From Saccharicrinis sp965230625 (GTDB lineage: Bacteria > Bacteroidota > Bacteroidia > Bacteroidales > Marinilabiliaceae), in the NCBI GenBank assembly GCA_965230625.1, contig CBDDLL010000001.1, positions 1,674,001 through 1,738,000 on the forward strand: a stretch of DNA of 64,000 bases. The letters run 5' to 3'. Under the pieces are notes generated by a model. It saw only the letters and a program-made list of their open reading frames with translations, was not told where the DNA came from and made no database searches. This document shows, piece by piece, positions 48,201-55,325 of this stretch; positions within the stretch are counted from its first letter, which is position 1, and every line of letters begins with the position of its first letter. The position numbers and the translations under genes were made by a program.

Positions 48201-51200
48201 TAGTCACGGTAATAATACTACAACTTTAACGGGAGCATCTAACCAAATTATAACTGGTGATGTTACTTTTTACAATTTAACAAAGTCCGGAACCAATGAG
48301 TTGTCATTACATGTAGGCGATACTGAAATAACAGTTGAAAATATTCTTGATTTTCAAGATGGAACTTTAAATGATAATAGTAACAATGTTTATGTTCAAG
48401 GCTATTGTACGTTTGCAGGTACACATGTATATGGAGGAGCAGGAAATGGGTTGATACTTAATGGTTCTTCAGGTCAGGAATTATCCGGAGGTGGAGTATT
48501 GGGTATGTTAACCATTAACAATACTGCTGGAGTAGATGTACCATTGGGAAATGAATTTACTATCAATAATAAGTTACGCCTTGAAGCAGGTATATTTAAT
48601 ATCGACAAGAACATGTTGTTACTAACCGAGGATTGTATTGTTGAACATGGAGTAGATGATTTCTCAAATACAAATATGATTCAAAACAATATCTCGTTTA
48701 CTGATAATGGTGTTACTAAAGTCTTTCCACAAGTAACCAGCGGAGTGGATGCAGTTTATAACTTTACTTTCCCTATGGGGTCTGGAGGTAAGTATACACC
48801 TGTATCTGTTGCTATTACTAATAATGATAACAATTCAGGAAGTTTAACAGTAAAGCCTGCTAATGAATATCACCCAAGTGTAGTTGATCAGGATAATGTG
48901 TTACAGTATCATTGGGAATTAAGTGCTTCAGGAATTTCGGGCTTTGAATCAGAAGTGCGTTTAAAATACGAAGCGGCAGATGCGTTAGTAGATGCTCCAA
49001 ATGATATTACGGATTACTATACTGCACGTTTATTATCTGATGGAACAGGTGATTGGAATAAGTTTTCAGGTGCAGCTGTTGTTGATGAAGTTGCAAATGA
49101 GTTAGTATTTGACTTTTTAGGAACTAATGATGCAGGTATTAGCGGAGCTTATACTGCTGGATTAGATGCTGCAATTCCAGATCAGGTTCCTGGGTATATA
49201 ACCATAACGGATGGTAATTGGACAGACGAAACCATCTGGGATACATATCCAACATCTGGCGGAACAGTACCTGCAGGAGGACCTAGGGGTTCGATGGTTT
49301 ACATTTCTCATGTTGTTGATGTACCATCAAATTTCTTATCGGTATATAGAACTACGATAAATTCTGGTGGTACTTTAAATATTGGTTCTACATTTGGGCA
49401 TAGAGTGGGTAATGTAAGTGGTTCAGGTACATTAAAGTTATCTGATCAAGGTAGTTTGCCTGCTGGTGTTTTTAATGAGTTTTTTGTAGTAACGGGAGGA
49501 ACACTTGAATATACAGGAACTACCAACTACGACTTTTTAAGTGATATTAATAGTTTGAATAACCTTGTATTAAGTGGATCAGGAGAGCGTAGATTTCCTA
49601 ATCTTGATTTAACTATTTTGGGAGATTTAACTATTGATGGAGTAGATGCAATAAACGAGCATGATAGGGATTTATATCTCAAAGGAGATATTGATTTCTT
49701 ATCTGGAACTTTTGATTCAGGAACGGGAAATTCTACAGTAACATTCAATGGTTCAGGAATTCAGTATGCTAATGGACCAGGTGAGTTTACTAATACTAAC
49801 TCATTTAATAACTTAGTTATCAACAAATCGGGCAATATAAATGTAAATACAGGAATTGATGTAGATAATGTATTGACCTTAACTAGTGGTATTATTAATA
49901 ATTCTTTTGGAGAAGATTTTCGTATAATTTCAAGTAACGAGAGTGCTGTTGTTGGAGGAAGTGAGTCTTCTTATGTTCAAGGCAGCATGATTAAGAAAAT
50001 AAATAATGGAGGAACATTTGAATTTCCAATTGGAGATGCAAATCGATTTGGTAAAATTAAAGTTTTTGCAACTCAAACCAGTGGAGCGCAAGATTGGAAA
50101 GTAACATACAATAATTCAAATCCAACCTCAGCCGGTTACGATTCAGATATTTTTGATCCAGCAGGAGATTTGGATTATGTTAGTAAAAATGAGTATTGGA
50201 CAGTAGAAGCTCCAAGTAATGGATCAAAAGCTAAAGTTACTTTAACTTGGGATAGTCAAAGTGGTGTTACACCAGATAGCGACTTTAGGGCTGTTCAATG
50301 GGCTAACTTAAGTCCTGACTCTTGGCAAGAAATTAGCATCACTGGTTTAACGGGAACAAGTTCTTCCGGGAGTGTTTCATCAGCATCTACCATTACATTT
50401 AATGAAGTGTCAGGTTCTGGGTTTGATGGAAATGTATTTACTTTTGGATCAATATCAGTACCTATGTTTGATTGGACTGGGGTTGCAGGTGGTGATGAAA
50501 CCAACTGGTTTAATCCAGCAAACTGGGCTTCAGGTACAGTTCCTGCAGCAGGAACAGACATAACAATAACTAGTTCAACTCCACAGCCAATTGTTGATCC
50601 ATCTAAAAGTTCAGCAGTTGCACAGGCAAACAATTTAACTATTGAATCGGGAGCAACATTAACCTTAATGCCAGGTTCCAGATTTACAGTAAATGGAGAC
50701 CTTGTAACGAATGATGACAATGGTTTGGTGATTCAAAATAGCAATAGCTTGCCTACCTCGTTCATAGTAAATGGTACCACTAGCGGAAATGTTAAGTTTG
50801 AGTGGACATACGATGCAAACCGATACTGGTATATTGGTCACTCAATTTCAAATCCTGTGATCTCAAGTTATGATAACATTGTGGGTGGATCAAACGATTA
50901 TAAATTGTACAGGTATACAGGGCGTTGGACTAATATCTCGAAAACAGCCTATGATTTTACAGGTAAACCATTAGAAGGTTATGCGGTTAAGTTCAATGAG
51001 CAAACCACAGTTACTCACATTGGAAGTTTAAATAATAATGCGCAATATACAAGGAGTATAGGTTGGGGTTTTAATTTATTAGCTAATCCTTTCCCGAGCT
51101 ATCTTGATCTATCGGATATAGGTCAATGGAACTTTGGAACAGCGTTGTTAACTGTATATACCCGTACTACATTGCCAGGAGATATCAGGGGTTATGCAGC

Positions 51201-52074
51201 ATATAATATGGCCAGTAATGAGGGAGTTAATGGCGGTTCGCAATATGTCGCTCCCGGCCAGGCTTTCTATGTTTATAATCAATCAGGGAATTTTGATTTT
51301 GAGGTTAACGCATCTACTAAGATTCACACTTCAGGTGTTGCATTAAAAGTTTCAGGGTCCGATATGAGAGATGATGTAATTAGGTTCGAGATGAATAATG
51401 GTATTACAACTGATCAGTCTGCCATAGTATTCAGGAGCTTAGGGTCATTTGATATGACTCAAAACGACACCGAAAAACGTATGGAAAATAATGGTGTTGT
51501 ACCTAATGTATACTCACTGAAGGGATCAAAAAATGTAGCTATAAACTTACTACCAGAAGTTGAAAACGTGGTATCAGTGCCAATTGGATATAAACTCGGA
51601 TCAAAAGGAGTGGGAGTTTCCACCTTGCGATTTACAAATATTAAGGATTTCCAACCAGGAGTACCAGTATATTTATTTGATCACTCTACAGGAGAAAAGA
51701 TAAACCTGAGAGAGGAACCTATTTATGAATTTATGGCCGAAGCCGGAACAGTAAATGAGCGATTTGAAATAGTATTTGAATCGCCAATAACAACCGATGT
51801 TTCAGAAAGTATAAAAAGCGAAAATAATATAGATGTTTATGCTTACTATAGTAATGGTGAATTAACAATAGTAGAAAACTTGATACAAGAAGGAGAAGTT
51901 GGAACAATTCAAATTCAAGTTACAGATGTATCAGGAAAACTCTATCATAGTTCGGAATATAAGCAAAGTGGTAAGCACAAAATTACTGAAGAGTTTGCAC
52001 AAGGAATTTATTTAGTAGTTGTGTCGAACCAAAATAAAGGAAAGTATACATGTAAGGTGATTATACCTGAATAG
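42277..52074 (+). CDS. Giant secreted LamG-like/beta-strand-repeat protein 4 (T9SS type A sorting domain), subfamily B
   Basis: The protein is 3265 residues, with signal peptide MISRVCVLAILLTLSGIAYSQ. The LamG-like domain (about 22-270; ILWLDASSLSL, WADLSGNGNDA, IAEIIIYKGVINNAQRVII) and the linked domain (about 275-425; IGQDSGDSYTSAS) match gene 3. W modules start near 429 (GDWTDTDVWTLD), 1388 (FGWYNRYWEDGNNW), 2309 (GNWTDETIWDTYP) and 2730 (ETNWFNPANWASG); FPIG-type modules lie near 1248, 2165 and 2583. The sorting domain starts near 3187 and ends QGIYLVVVSNQNKGKYTCKVIIPE. It is the most diverged of the four in its last kilobase-pairs; strong DNA similarity to the others starts only around 50680. 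Export by T9SS and a glycan-binding surface role are inferred. Confidence 0.88.
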   Translation: MISRVCVLAILLTLSGIAYSQTVPAGIGNSDGSNGQPRNILWLDASSLSLTDGSDVTTWADLSGNGNDATASVGQYPIFVQNYANINNKSLVQFDGSTQFMSLASNLGTSANGIVGDDFACIMVVGKPNTSGNWLMGGNPGGPSGGNLHVGWRNNTTFAFGFWGNDVNGTSSGSVNQPSIYYMGLNSSASPSRTLYENGSLLNSSTNTNTLSQWASPTIGKMGNTYWGRGQIAEIIIYKGVINNAQRVIIDNYLANKYGLTLSSSNLYTNSNYQSDITAIGQDSGDSYTSASSAGFYVNENGALDNGDFIFFAHNGTSNDTPSTADLPGGTEERWARDWYIEKTGSLDVNLIFDLPEGISGDYPADISNYVLLYRSITSGNYSTVSATVAYGENDQVSFSVSNADLVNGYYTLGTTDATDSPVIGKPGLTWYTLTSGDWTDTDVWTLDPSGSLPNNPSSQYPNLESDNVVVKNGKTITVDIDNISCARLTVEGRLALGTTSGHSFTTINGDGRILMQADNFPSGDATHFISEGLGEGTVEFNGGSYSITNARQFFDVEINLSNTSNILTLLNDLTINGDLKIQNGGLKINDNSATTILSLTVNGSVDVQTDGNISVGTGNTIGSYSIPGTMPSSGQYHSIFHQFYVGGNFINRGTVRLTNLNAPTYNQFASNGAATLRFTGASDNTFYCYNTTDLYNLVIDKGSDRTYILEVYADDTSYFRLFGPNNYGRNTSSPFSSADPEVRKALWIYHGTLKLTGSVYIPSLSEGSLGGGNGDYTIGYSAKLWIAGDDVEVYSTARNSDEVPGFTSSDTYTAVGVSSSGSNSALTLLGGFRIDGGVFDTDNSYGFVFWDSANPIAEINGGVVNVEKLYQVGSGTVTYRQTGGHLTKNGGDDFDLSNTEAVFNMSGGTIEIQTGDFLIGSKEGNYNVTGGTVIVKQNGGSSPIVNTTAPIYNFSVERLNSSGTTTIDLQNELAVLNDLTINANTFFDHNGNNVSVGRNMSINENAAQVGTNNYGYLYSSSETNTTTFNGTENGTLYIGFSTPDNGYELYFHNLVIDKPSGKSLTLTGDVEKTAQYQEDNGYAHHRCKLFQVVNNFTIESGLFNQGEHSIRLFGPLTVKANGQCGEYIPGTTHLYAMVMLKDANLNITTEEGAVFGNIKVNPADPTDNIAFSSDVYIKRISYFHGSFNLGTYNLKVDYLHDELTENNFDISDGDVNEQMFYTAGNASDGGVSILIPEGTADNTAFGFPIGVSSKYTPAEIHIGDVPTGGGYVQINPVQGELQTTDLSGGDLLNYYWRVRHERFATLPTIKYRFEYDDADVVGTESNYYPGKVLGETPYTRSYINDQSNVDNSNNSITYDDGSGGRITLEIANFSAGDNNRFVGAPTIYYSRISSFGWYNRYWEDGNNWSTVAHDGSTDNSARPAAGTWPQSGDVAVIGYGGTGSATQQHSITIRDGRTVDVAEVVYDNPHGNGCRLVLMRNATISFSKISGTGGTFMQRLQSSDNPSITGDFGDFYTNNNFTYGYYLDANGTYNITPPTNQFPSLRIEGGNSNKIAIFQTDIIVNNNMKVDGSTTLRTNNGANGDIEVKGQLRIGGYLGGNIQFNDQNARIIETNDLLFNGSSGTTNLSVLNTTASGLEHRLIVNGDISQDDPGVFDLYNGNGASDNNVILELAGEGSNTYTRTAGDIPSLYRLVVNKGDGTSNSFSFDSEVTVNGVTSGVGEDKAVEIQNGTLILNNSNIDINLTTGDDYFSIPSSGALEVTQGTVTASGNSGISLDGKLLISGGEVDMSGGNNPIEYSASGSAEIEITSGTLTVGSQIRRALLTDDGVLTYNQSGGTVIVGEYSAPENDRGVLEVLGTGSHFEHTGGTLQIANGQSSPSIASVYLNPETSSVASGTTLTFDPVQSSGINEIGIYSTVALKNLLLVNDANLNVKQWTVPLIVEGDFNIESNATFNANGQSLSIGGDFTMSGGFSHGNNTTTLTGASNQIITGDVTFYNLTKSGTNELSLHVGDTEITVENILDFQDGTLNDNSNNVYVQGYCTFAGTHVYGGAGNGLILNGSSGQELSGGGVLGMLTINNTAGVDVPLGNEFTINNKLRLEAGIFNIDKNMLLLTEDCIVEHGVDDFSNTNMIQNNISFTDNGVTKVFPQVTSGVDAVYNFTFPMGSGGKYTPVSVAITNNDNNSGSLTVKPANEYHPSVVDQDNVLQYHWELSASGISGFESEVRLKYEAADALVDAPNDITDYYTARLLSDGTGDWNKFSGAAVVDEVANELVFDFLGTNDAGISGAYTAGLDAAIPDQVPGYITITDGNWTDETIWDTYPTSGGTVPAGGPRGSMVYISHVVDVPSNFLSVYRTTINSGGTLNIGSTFGHRVGNVSGSGTLKLSDQGSLPAGVFNEFFVVTGGTLEYTGTTNYDFLSDINSLNNLVLSGSGERRFPNLDLTILGDLTIDGVDAINEHDRDLYLKGDIDFLSGTFDSGTGNSTVTFNGSGIQYANGPGEFTNTNSFNNLVINKSGNINVNTGIDVDNVLTLTSGIINNSFGEDFRIISSNESAVVGGSESSYVQGSMIKKINNGGTFEFPIGDANRFGKIKVFATQTSGAQDWKVTYNNSNPTSAGYDSDIFDPAGDLDYVSKNEYWTVEAPSNGSKAKVTLTWDSQSGVTPDSDFRAVQWANLSPDSWQEISITGLTGTSSSGSVSSASTITFNEVSGSGFDGNVFTFGSISVPMFDWTGVAGGDETNWFNPANWASGTVPAAGTDITITSSTPQPIVDPSKSSAVAQANNLTIESGATLTLMPGSRFTVNGDLVTNDDNGLVIQNSNSLPTSFIVNGTTSGNVKFEWTYDANRYWYIGHSISNPVISSYDNIVGGSNDYKLYRYTGRWTNISKTAYDFTGKPLEGYAVKFNEQTTVTHIGSLNNNAQYTRSIGWGFNLLANPFPSYLDLSDIGQWNFGTALLTVYTRTTLPGDIRGYAAYNMASNEGVNGGSQYVAPGQAFYVYNQSGNFDFEVNASTKIHTSGVALKVSGSDMRDDVIRFEMNNGITTDQSAIVFRSLGSFDMTQNDTEKRMENNGVVPNVYSLKGSKNVAINLLPEVENVVSVPIGYKLGSKGVGVSTLRFTNIKDFQPGVPVYLFDHSTGEKINLREEPIYEFMAEAGTVNERFEIVFESPITTDVSESIKSENNIDVYAYYSNGELTIVENLIQEGEVGTIQIQVTDVSGKLYHSSEYKQSGKHKITEEFAQGIYLVVVSNQNKGKYTCKVIIPE
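50680..52074 (+). repeat. Conserved 3' block of the giant-gene family, copy in gene 4
   Basis: From the codons for FTVNGDLVTNDDNGLVIQN onward the DNA tracks the other three copies, but with more silent and replacement changes (for example DVSESIKSENNIDVYAY). Upstream of this point the last FPIG and W modules are much more diverged. Confidence 0.65.
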
Positions 52075-52095
52075 GATAATCTTATAGGTTCAATA

Positions 52096-52134
52096 AAAAA
52101 AAGGGGATGTTTATTAAAATCATCCCCTTTTTTA
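52096..52134. terminator. Bidirectional terminator between giant gene 4 and the AlkD-like gene
   Basis: AAAAAAGGGGATG / CATCCCCTTTTTT form a stem around an 11-base loop, with T runs on both strands. It serves the convergent giant gene 4 and the alkylation repair gene. Confidence 0.9.
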
Positions 52135-52159
52135 GGATATTATTTTGATAGGTTAATAT

Positions 52160-52846
52160 TTATTTCCTATCCCATATTTTTTGGACGTAATCTTTAATAA
52201 TAAAAGTTTTGCACGAAGTTTCACCATGATCAATTTCTACGGGGCCAATGGTATCAGCTACTTCTAAAACTTTATTTTTTAAAGCTTCAGTACGACCACC
52301 AATGGCAATAAGGCAATTATTCATTCCTTCTCTGGCTCTATTGGGCGAAGTTTGAATTTCATTTTTTATCTTTTGTATAAAGCCAATAAAAAACAAATCA
52401 CTTCTCGACTCATCATTACGAGCAAAATAATTCAAAATGCTAAATCCAACTCTTTTAATATATTCATCAGGAGATTGAATCCATAGGTACATAATATCTA
52501 GTCCAAAGCGTGTTTGCGCAATTAGTTCTGCAAAATAATCAGCCAATACATAGTAGTTGATAACAGAAACCCATTTGTTTGCTTCGTTACGATTTATAGT
52601 TGCAGGATTTGCTATCATGCAAGCTAAAATACGGGCATCAATATTTCTTGTATTCCAAAGTTCTCTGGCAATTTTTTGATCCATGCCTTTTTTGCCATCA
52701 ATGGATACTATTTCTTTTTTTATTCTTTTTAAATCGGCAAAGCTAACTCCAAACAAATCGCCTTTGGCTCCGTGTCGCTTATAAACTTTTCTGTTTTGTT
52801 CAGTGCCACACTTCTTTAACTCGGTATAAACATCTTCAAAATTCAT
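52160..52846 (-). CDS. DNA alkylation repair protein (AlkD-like HEAT-repeat family)
   Basis: The 228-residue protein is of typical AlkD-family size. It shows the HEAT-like helical layout and family blocks such as ARELWNTRNIDARILACMIANP, LADYFAELIA, WIQSPDEYIKRVGFSILNYFA and ARRGMNNCLIA-like NRAREGMNNCLIAIGG near the C-terminus. AlkD homologs excise bulky or cationic alkylated purines (3-methyladenine, 7-methylguanine) without base flipping. The protein is cytoplasmic, with no signal peptide. It follows tadA by 37 bp on the same strand and is probably co-transcribed with it. The exact lesion specificity cannot be told from the sequence. Confidence 0.82.
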   Translation of the reverse strand: MNFEDVYTELKKCGTEQNRKVYKRHGAKGDLFGVSFADLKRIKKEIVSIDGKKGMDQKIARELWNTRNIDARILACMIANPATINRNEANKWVSVINYYVLADYFAELIAQTRFGLDIMYLWIQSPDEYIKRVGFSILNYFARNDESRSDLFFIGFIQKIKNEIQTSPNRAREGMNNCLIAIGGRTEALKNKVLEVADTIGPVEIDHGETSCKTFIIKDYVQKIWDRK

Positions 52847-52883
52847 ACCTGTAAAACTAATAAAAAAGAAAAAGGTTTAAAAG

Positions 52884-53330
52884 TTATCTTTTAGTTTTGA
52901 AGAAGTTTTTTACTATTTCGGAGCACTCTTGATCTAAAATATTGCTTTTTATTTCTGTTTTCGGATGTTTTATAGGGGGTGTATGTCGAGAAAAGCCTCT
53001 TTTTTCATCCTTGGCTCCAAAAGCAATTTTCCCTATTTGAGACCACATTAAAGCACCTGCGCACATAACACATGGTTCAAGAGTAACATATAAAGTACAT
53101 TCATTAAGATATTTTCCTCCAAGATATTCTGTTGCTGCTGTAATGGCTAACATTTCTGCATGAGCTGTTACGTCATTGAGGGTTTCTGTAAGATTGTGTG
53201 CTCTCGAAATAATTTGCTTATTACATACTACAATTGCACCAACAGGTATCTCATCCTTTTGAGCAGCAATTTTAGCTTCATTTAATGCCTGCTGCATAAA
53301 ATACTCATCTGAGAAATTGATTTTAGTCAT
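52884..53330 (-). CDS. tadA: tRNA adenosine(34) deaminase TadA / nucleoside deaminase
   Basis: The 148-residue protein carries the cytidine/deoxycytidylate deaminase zinc site: HAEM (His57, catalytic Glu59) and PCVMC (Cys87, Cys90). EIPVGAIVV and the AHNLTE block (residues 27-50) are characteristic of TadA rather than guanine deaminase. TadA converts the wobble adenosine of tRNA-Arg(ACG) to inosine. It is divergent from aspS, and the alkylation repair gene follows it. Length and motif spacing are normal. Confidence 0.9.
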   Translation of the reverse strand: MTKINFSDEYFMQQALNEAKIAAQKDEIPVGAIVVCNKQIISRAHNLTETLNDVTAHAEMLAITAATEYLGGKYLNECTLYVTLEPCVMCAGALMWSQIGKIAFGAKDEKRGFSRHTPPIKHPKTEIKSNILDQECSEIVKNFFKTKR

Positions 53331-53478
53331 CTTTCAATTTTAAATATATCTATATCTGTACTTTTATTTAATTTCTTTATATTTTCGCATGTCGATATAC
53401 TAATGTGCTGAATGACGACGAAAATAATAAATTATCGTTAGTGCGCATAAATCAAACTGAATATTAAATACTAACAGA

Positions 53479-55227
53479 ATGTATAGATCACATACTTGTG
53501 GTGAGCTTAGGCTTACAGATGTTAATCAAGAAGTAAAATTAAGTGGATGGGTTCAGAAAATCCGTAATCTAGGTGGTATGACCTTTATTGATTTAAGGGA
53601 TAGGTTTGGTATTACCCAGCTTGTTTTGGATATTGAATCCAAAAAAGATTTAAGTGAAGAAGCTCGTAAGCTTGGACGCGAATATGTGATTCAGGTAACA
53701 GGTAAAGTTGCAGAAAGAAGTAACAAAAATGATAAGATGCCCACTGGGGATATTGAGATTTTAGTTGATAATTTTGTTTTACTTAACCCATCAGAGTTAC
53801 CTCCATTTACAATTGAAGATGAAACAGATGGTGGGGATGAATTAAGAATGAAATACCGCTATCTTGATTTACGTAGAAATCCAGTTCGTAAAAATCTTGA
53901 ATTACGTCATAAACTTGGTTTTGAGGTGCGCAACTACCTAAATCAACAAAACTTTATTGAAACAGAAACACCTGTATTAATAAAATCAACACCAGAAGGA
54001 GCGCGTGATTTTATTGTACCATCTCGAATGAATCTTGGGGAGTTTTATGCTTTACCACAGTCTCCACAGGTATTTAAGCAATTGTTGATGGTGGCAGGTT
54101 TCGATAGGTATTTTCAAATAGTAAAATGTTTTCGAGATGAGGATTTAAGAGCTGATAGACAACCTGAGTTTACTCAAATAGACTGCGAAATGGCTTTTGT
54201 TGAGCAACAGGATGTGTTATCAACTTTTGAAGGAATGACCAAACATTTGTTTAAAGTAATTAAGGATGTTGAGTTTGATTATGATTTTCCTCAAATGCCT
54301 TATTCCGAAGCGATGAAATATTATGGTTCGGATAAGCCTGATATACGCTTTGAAATGAAGTTTGTGGAGATGAAGGATATGCTTGTGGATTGTGGGTTTA
54401 AAGTTTTTGAAAGTGCAGAGTATGTAGGAGGAATTTGTGCAGAAGGTTGTGCTGGATTTACCAGAAAGGAATTGGATAAACTAACTGATTTTGTAAGGAA
54501 ACCTCAAATAGGAGCTCAAGGATTAGTATACGTTAAATATAATACTGATGGAACTTTTAAGTCATCTGTAGATAAATTCTTTGGTGAAGATGATTTTTCT
54601 AAATGGGCTGAAGCTTTTAATGCTAAACCAGGCGATTTATTTTTGATATTAGCAGGAGATAAGGCTAAAACTCAGAATGCGTTATGCGAACTTCGCTTAG
54701 AAATGGGGAATCGTTTAGGATTAAGAGATAAAAATAAATTTGCTCCACTATGGGTTGTAGATTTTCCATTGTTAGAATGGGATGAAGAAACAGAACGATA
54801 TCATGCTATGCATCATCCATTTACATCGCCTAAAAAAGAAGATATGGAATTACTTGAAAGTGATCCGGGAAATGTAAGAGCTAATGCTTATGATTTAGTA
54901 ATAAATGGTGTTGAAATTGGTGGTGGTTCAATTAGAATTCATAATGATGATTTGCAACACAAAATGTTTAGATTGCTTGGATTTACAGAAGAAGAAGCTG
55001 AAAATCAGTTTGGTTTCTTGATGAATGCATTTAAATATGGTGCTCCTCCACATGGTGGTGTTGCATTTGGATTCGATAGATTAGTGTCTTTATTTGCTGG
55101 TATTGAATCTATTCGTGATGTTATTGCGTTTCCTAAAAATAATTCAGGTAGAGATGTAATGATTGATTCGCCTTCTCCAGTTTCTTTGGAACAGTTAAAC
55201 GAATTAAGTATAGGACTTAAGAAATAG
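53479..55227 (+). CDS. aspS: Aspartyl-tRNA synthetase
   Basis: The 582-residue class II synthetase charges tRNA-Asp. Residues 1-135 form the OB-fold anticodon-binding domain (LSGWVQKIRNLGGMTFIDLRD). The catalytic core follows, with ETPVLIKSTPEGARDF, motif 2 FRDEDLRADRQPEFTQID (217-234) and motif 3 GGVAFGFDRLVSLFAG (about 524-539). An inserted GAD domain typical of bacterial AspRS lies at about 290-420. Length and domain order are those of the bacterial type. A weak promoter candidate, TAATTTTC at 53379-53386 with TCTG 20 bp upstream, lies in the 148-bp gap before the ATG. A strong terminator follows. Confidence 0.97.
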   Translation: MYRSHTCGELRLTDVNQEVKLSGWVQKIRNLGGMTFIDLRDRFGITQLVLDIESKKDLSEEARKLGREYVIQVTGKVAERSNKNDKMPTGDIEILVDNFVLLNPSELPPFTIEDETDGGDELRMKYRYLDLRRNPVRKNLELRHKLGFEVRNYLNQQNFIETETPVLIKSTPEGARDFIVPSRMNLGEFYALPQSPQVFKQLLMVAGFDRYFQIVKCFRDEDLRADRQPEFTQIDCEMAFVEQQDVLSTFEGMTKHLFKVIKDVEFDYDFPQMPYSEAMKYYGSDKPDIRFEMKFVEMKDMLVDCGFKVFESAEYVGGICAEGCAGFTRKELDKLTDFVRKPQIGAQGLVYVKYNTDGTFKSSVDKFFGEDDFSKWAEAFNAKPGDLFLILAGDKAKTQNALCELRLEMGNRLGLRDKNKFAPLWVVDFPLLEWDEETERYHAMHHPFTSPKKEDMELLESDPGNVRANAYDLVINGVEIGGGSIRIHNDDLQHKMFRLLGFTEEEAENQFGFLMNAFKYGAPPHGGVAFGFDRLVSLFAGIESIRDVIAFPKNNSGRDVMIDSPSPVSLEQLNELSIGLKK

Positions 55228-55245
55228 AACAATATATTTAAATAT

Positions 55246-55281
55246 AAAAAAGCTGCTTAAAATCTTTAAGCAGCTTTTTTT
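55246..55281. terminator. Bidirectional terminator after aspS
   Basis: AGCTGCTTAAA / TTTAAGCAGCT pair around a 3-base loop, flanked by A and T runs on the two sides. It can stop transcription from aspS and from the convergent phosphatase operon. Confidence 0.92.
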
Positions 55282-55325
55282 GTCATATTTAGTTTATCTA
55301 ATGCTAAATTAAAGATTATAATAAA

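Noticed and set aside
50295..50720. Minus-strand frame of 141 codons inside giant gene 4
   Set aside because: It is a shadow of the sense gene, whose reading frame, repeats and sorting domain are clear.
14993..52074. CRISPR-like or microsatellite repeats in the giant genes
   Set aside because: The repeats are degenerate, codon-phased protein repeats of variable length, without regular spacers.
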